9,804 nt of DNA. Origin: Chloroflexota bacterium. GTDB taxonomy: Bacteria; Chloroflexota; Ktedonobacteria; Ktedonobacterales; Ktedonobacteraceae. How positions within the stretch are numbered: position 1 is the stretch's first letter; each line of letters starts with the position of its first letter. The translations under genes were made by a program, and so were the position numbers. The notes beneath the pieces are model-generated. The model saw nothing but the letters and a program-made list of their open reading frames with translations. It did no database searches and was not told the origin of the DNA. The stretch lies in the NCBI GenBank assembly GCA_021828635.1, contig JAJZEJ010000852.1, positions 1 to 9,804 on the forward strand, written 5' to 3'. Positions 6,614 to 9,804 of this stretch are shown here, in pieces.

Positions 6614-6991
6614 GTCCTCTTTTTTCTCCTCACAGAATTGTTGGCATTCTCTACCCACCTGTGTCCTGTGTCGTCAAAATATATTGAGCTGGCGGCGTTT
6701 TTGCTCAGGGCGCGTTGCTTGCAATGTTCATTACACAGGATTTCAACTGTGAGTATGCCTATACAATATAACGGGAGTTTGGTAAAAGTTGTCACATCAA
6801 GCAAACTATATTATGAGAAAGATGGGTACTTTATGAATCCTCATTTGGAACTGCGCGTGAGGAATGGCACATGGCAGCCACAAGAGGTGTCACTACATGT
6901 AGTATGCTTGTATGTAGCGTGATATATGTAGTGACACCCCTTGTGGCTGCCATGCCCGTTCAGGATGAACCGACAATAGTGTTACATAGCG
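6614..6991. other. Intergenic region between GH5 gene and BACON-protein gene
   Basis: No convincing gene is present in these roughly 380 bases. The right part holds the 29-bp-stem hairpin described separately. The left part (6614-6869) is AT-richer and should carry the promoter of the zinc-ribbon/BACON gene. On the minus strand, GTGACA followed 19 bases later by TATATT (6765-6770) is a possible but poorly spaced promoter. The short reading frames here lack a ribosome site and any recognisable family feature. Confidence 0.5.
6870..6954 (-). terminator. Long hairpin downstream of the GH5 gene
   Basis: Positions 6870-6898 and 6926-6954 are 29-base inverted repeats with a single mismatch, around a 27-base loop. 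The mismatch is A at 6885 opposite C at 6940. In minus-strand RNA this becomes a U-G wobble pair, so the stem is unbroken only in the transcript of the GH5 gene, whose stop codon is 37 bases away. It probably ends or stabilises that mRNA. No U-tract follows. A remnant miniature element is the alternative. Confidence 0.6.
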
Positions 6992-9574
6992 TTATTGCCC
7001 CGTATAGCCGAGAACGTCTGAGCCGCCGACAGTGCCACCAGCACCTGTGTTCCAGTACATTGGGCGCTCGGCCACAAAGTATGCTCCTTGTGCTGTTGTT
7101 TGCACCGTCATTGAAACCTCGTAGCCAAGATGATTATCACCTGGATGGACCAGATATTGCAGCACCAGAGCTGTAATATCCAGCGTGTAGCGACTGTGTG
7201 CTTTCACAATGATGCCACTTGGCTTATAGGTACGCCCATAACCATTCACCATTGTGATGCTGATAACCTCGCTATTGGGGGTCGGATTCTGCAACGTTAA
7301 CCACTCGTTGTAGCCATGATTGCTATAGCCTTCAGCGAACGAATAGGAGGTGGCAGTTGCTGGACCTGATTGCCCAATCACATCGGTACCCCCTGTGCTG
7401 ACCACTTGAAAGCCATTGTTCAAGTTGATGGTGTGGTTATATTGGAAGTACAATTCGCGTTCCACCACAATCTTGGCTCCGGTTGATGTGACCTCGGCGG
7501 AGATATTGCCAGCAGGTGCATTCTGGTTGGCGTTCCAGATGACCTGATCGAACGGGTTGACGGTCAGATTATATTGCTGTGTTGTGCCAGTATCGTACTC
7601 GATATTGATGGTGACATTGGCCGGAGCATTCGCGCTCTGGTCCAGGTTGGCGATGACTAGATACTCCTGAAAGTGACCGCCAGTATAGCCTTCGGCGAAG
7701 AGCCAGTCATTTGAGAGCGTTTGCACACCAACGACTGAGGTTGCGCCAGTGACAGTTTGCGCATTGCCTGCCTGAATATGATTGAAGTAGTCTGGCCGCT
7801 CGACCATCACAGGTTGCGTTGAGGTGACAATGGCCGCGACATGCGTGGGCAATCCATCACTGCCCGGCGCGATGGTGCCGCGTGTGCCTGGCTGTACAGT
7901 AACAGTCTGTGTATTACCTACCTGTTTACCACCGAGGTAATAGGTCGCGGTGATATTCGCCGCCTGATTTCCTGGTGGGTTCAGAATGGTGAGATACGAT
8001 GTATAGCCGGAACCGTCCGGTACGTCGCCAAAGTAGAAATTGGTACCCAGGTGCGTTGCGCCCATCACATCACTACCGCTATTAATGCCATGCCACGAAA
8101 AGTACATTGGCCGCTCGATGACCACGCCGTTGCAAGGTGTCGTGGCATTGACTGTAGCGATAGTTGAAACCGATACGCCAGTTGGTTGGTTGGGTAAAAT
8201 GCCAACATCATCGTTTACTGACTCGGTGACACGGGTTGCCGCCGGTACGCTAATAGTCTTTGTAATCGGGCCATGTCCGTTATCCAGCAGATATTGCAGG
8301 GTAACGGAGCAGTAGTTGATAGGGTCAGGGTTGTCGAGAGTGAGAAATTCCTGGAAGCTCGCACCCACACGGCCCTCTGCAAAGTACCACGTCTTGCCGG
8401 TCGGTCCTGGCGGGCTAGCATAAGAGTGTAGGTACTGATAGACGAACTGACCCGTGTTGGCAGAAGGTGTGCCTTGATAATCGGTGACAAGCTGAGGGTA
8501 GCCACAAACATTGCCGCGCACATCCCAGGCCCAGGCCGCCCAACCGATCTGATGGGCATCGAAATATGCATAGAGTTGACTGAGGTAACTGCTGCCACAA
8601 TCGTATTCGCCGCTCTCCGCCGAAATTACAGGATAGGTGGCGCTAAGGTTGCCAAATGCGGCATTCCAGGTACTGGGTGCTTTATCTGCATATGGATAAG
8701 GATGCGTATCATAAACAATATTAGAACTATTGATAGTATAGGTAGGTATCTGGCTCAGGTCAAAGCCCCAGTTCATGCCGCCAACGAGAATGAGATTATT
8801 AGCTCCTGTGCCACGTATCGTGTTGACTAACGTCTGCATACCTACCGCCTGATAGGTTACTGTTTTGCTACATTGGCAATCACTGGATGTACCAGTATCG
8901 TTCGTCATCGTGCAACCGTTGAACCAGCATGACCATGTGGCGGGATGTGGCTCATTATAAGCTTCAAATAGCACGTTAGAATAACTACTGAAGATAGGTG
9001 CGACCTGTTTCCAGAAGGTGACGCTATCGGCGTCGGGCATCGCCCAGGGGCCACCACCCTGACCGGACTGCCCACCCGCGTCGGTCCATTGCAGATCCAG
9101 AATGACATTAAGGTTGAGTGAGGTCAGCGTGGTAACAACCTGTTTGACCAGTTGTTGATACTGTTGCGCACTACACGGATAGCCCGGTGCGCCATTCAGC
9201 CAGAAGCCTTCGGAGAGTGGCAGGCGTACCGTGTTGGCCCCCCAATAGGTGCCACCATTGCCGCTACCACTGCCCAGAAAGGCCAGATGTGCAGCATCCA
9301 ATGGCCCATCACCGCTGCAATTATACTCCAGCCCATCACGCCCGATACCATGAAAAATATATTGTTGACCACTAGCATCGAGAATTTCATTGCCCTGGAC
9401 CGTGTATGGTCCATCAGCTGTAGCGTTATACGGTAGACTACCAGAGGCATTGGCGGAGGCGTGCGCCGATGGATGCGGATGGATGAAAGTAGGAAGAAGC
9501 CACGTACCGCCCGCGATGCCCAAGAGTAGGACAAGAGTACAAACTACGAAAACTTTTTTTGATACAAACGACAT
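6992..9574 (-). CDS. Secreted glycoside hydrolase family 5 (cellulase-like) with four C-terminal repeat modules
   Basis: The 860-residue product begins with a signal peptide: basic start, hydrophobic core at 8-28, and a likely signal peptidase site after Ala39 in SAHA. The GH5 catalytic domain covers about 50-385. Glu208 in EAYNEPHP is the expected acid/base and Glu320 in VISAESGEYD the nucleophile. Arg117 (NTVRLPL), His291 (DTHPYPY) and Trp350 fit the (beta/alpha)8 active site. Family 5 enzymes cut beta-1,4-glucans, mannans and related polymers; a cellulase is most likely, but the exact substrate cannot be read. After a Pro/Gly linker come four modules of about 110 residues (about 396-509, 512-617, 624-737, 743-858). 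Their shared features are W/Y-x-F-A-E-G near the start, an FQE(F/Y)L-type strand and a VERPMYF-type strand near the end; the second module has a degenerate FGDVPDG start. They may bind polysaccharide or the cell surface. A weak AAGGA site lies about 10 bases before the ATG. Confidence 0.9.
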   Translation of the reverse strand: MSFVSKKVFVVCTLVLLLGIAGGTWLLPTFIHPHPSAHASANASGSLPYNATADGPYTVQGNEILDASGQQYIFHGIGRDGLEYNCSGDGPLDAAHLAFLGSGSGNGGTYWGANTVRLPLSEGFWLNGAPGYPCSAQQYQQLVKQVVTTLTSLNLNVILDLQWTDAGGQSGQGGGPWAMPDADSVTFWKQVAPIFSSYSNVLFEAYNEPHPATWSCWFNGCTMTNDTGTSSDCQCSKTVTYQAVGMQTLVNTIRGTGANNLILVGGMNWGFDLSQIPTYTINSSNIVYDTHPYPYADKAPSTWNAAFGNLSATYPVISAESGEYDCGSSYLSQLYAYFDAHQIGWAAWAWDVRGNVCGYPQLVTDYQGTPSANTGQFVYQYLHSYASPPGPTGKTWYFAEGRVGASFQEFLTLDNPDPINYCSVTLQYLLDNGHGPITKTISVPAATRVTESVNDDVGILPNQPTGVSVSTIATVNATTPCNGVVIERPMYFSWHGINSGSDVMGATHLGTNFYFGDVPDGSGYTSYLTILNPPGNQAANITATYYLGGKQVGNTQTVTVQPGTRGTIAPGSDGLPTHVAAIVTSTQPVMVERPDYFNHIQAGNAQTVTGATSVVGVQTLSNDWLFAEGYTGGHFQEYLVIANLDQSANAPANVTINIEYDTGTTQQYNLTVNPFDQVIWNANQNAPAGNISAEVTSTGAKIVVERELYFQYNHTINLNNGFQVVSTGGTDVIGQSGPATATSYSFAEGYSNHGYNEWLTLQNPTPNSEVISITMVNGYGRTYKPSGIIVKAHSRYTLDITALVLQYLVHPGDNHLGYEVSMTVQTTAQGAYFVAERPMYWNTGAGGTVGGSDVLGYTGQ

Positions 9575-9804
9575 GAGATGCTGTTCCTTACTATGTCATA
9601 ACTATGCCACGATGCCATAATTGACATGCAAGCTACCAGGCAAGCATATCTCCATTTTATCAGCTTATACACAAGAAACAATAGCTTAGATATATCAATG
9701 TATGTCAAAATCTCTACATAAGTAGAAACTCTGCCACTAGCAAAATTTCTCGCTATTGGGACCAAAGTACCGACCTTTATACAAGAAAGCCATAGCGGTA
9801 CTGT
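9575..9804 (-). promoter_or_regulatory. Upstream region of the GH5 gene with possible promoter and repeated motif
   Basis: This AT-rich stretch holds no supported gene. On the minus strand, TTGACA (9703-9708) is followed after 19 bases by TATTGT (9678-9683), a weak promoter candidate that would leave a leader of about 95 bases. Two similar blocks sharing TTATAC, AAGAAA and ATAGC in order lie at 9665-9685 and 9777-9796, 112 bases apart. The inner one overlaps the candidate -10. They could be regulator sites, but similarity by chance in AT-rich DNA is possible. Confidence 0.3.

Noticed and set aside
6659..6922. Short frames on both strands in the intergenic region, possible small proteins
   Set aside because: They run through the hairpin and the probable promoter region, overlap one another, and have no ribosome site or recognisable sequence.
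9544..9765. Minus-strand 73-codon frame upstream of the GH5 gene
   Set aside because: It overlaps the GH5 start out of frame, and no conserved motif or convincing ribosome site was seen.

Overview
The window looks like a chromosomal segment from a member of the Chloroflexota, most plausibly a Ktedonobacteria-type soil bacterium. This is inferred from the gene mix, not from a marker gene: a bacterial MinD/MinE pair, a very large protein that joins a cytoplasmic zinc ribbon to many exported BACON-like domains, a secreted family 5 glycoside hydrolase with a repeat module of the kind I associate with Chloroflexota and Actinomycetota, and short palindromic intergenic repeats. There are no rRNA or tRNA genes, no CRISPR array and no recognisable transposase. 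Six protein genes fill most of the sequence.

Left part, plus strand (1-1367): minD and minE form a compact operon behind an extended -10 promoter. No minC is visible in the window. The operon ends in a 22-bp perfect hairpin shared with the convergent genes on the other side.

Middle part, minus strand (1365-2990): a two-gene operon with a 4-base overlap encodes an NrtR-type Nudix/winged-helix regulator followed by an isochorismatase-fold amidase that has the metal and catalytic residues of nicotinamidases. Together they suggest a self-regulated NAD salvage unit. A near-consensus promoter lies just upstream, with a candidate NrtR operator overlapping its -10 edge. A two-copy palindromic repeat of about 65 bp directly abuts the -35 element.

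Right part, minus strand (2987-9804): a 1208-residue membrane protein comes first by coordinate (zinc ribbon, Pro/Thr-rich cytoplasmic region, one transmembrane helix, then an Ig-like segment, six BACON-like domains and a carboxypeptidase-regulatory-like domain). Its last ten codons and stop lie inside the palindromic repeat. Upstream of it (higher coordinates) is an 860-residue secreted GH5 enzyme, probably a cellulase or related beta-glucanase, with four tandem C-terminal modules. A 29-bp-stem hairpin separates the two genes. A shared role in contact with or degradation of extracellular polysaccharide is possible but is only an inference from adjacency and domain type.

Most interesting for follow-up: the nrtR promoter/operator architecture, the capture of a repeat by the C-terminus of the BACON protein, the strictly spaced cysteine pairs in three of its six domains, and the two long hairpins that have no clear U-tract.
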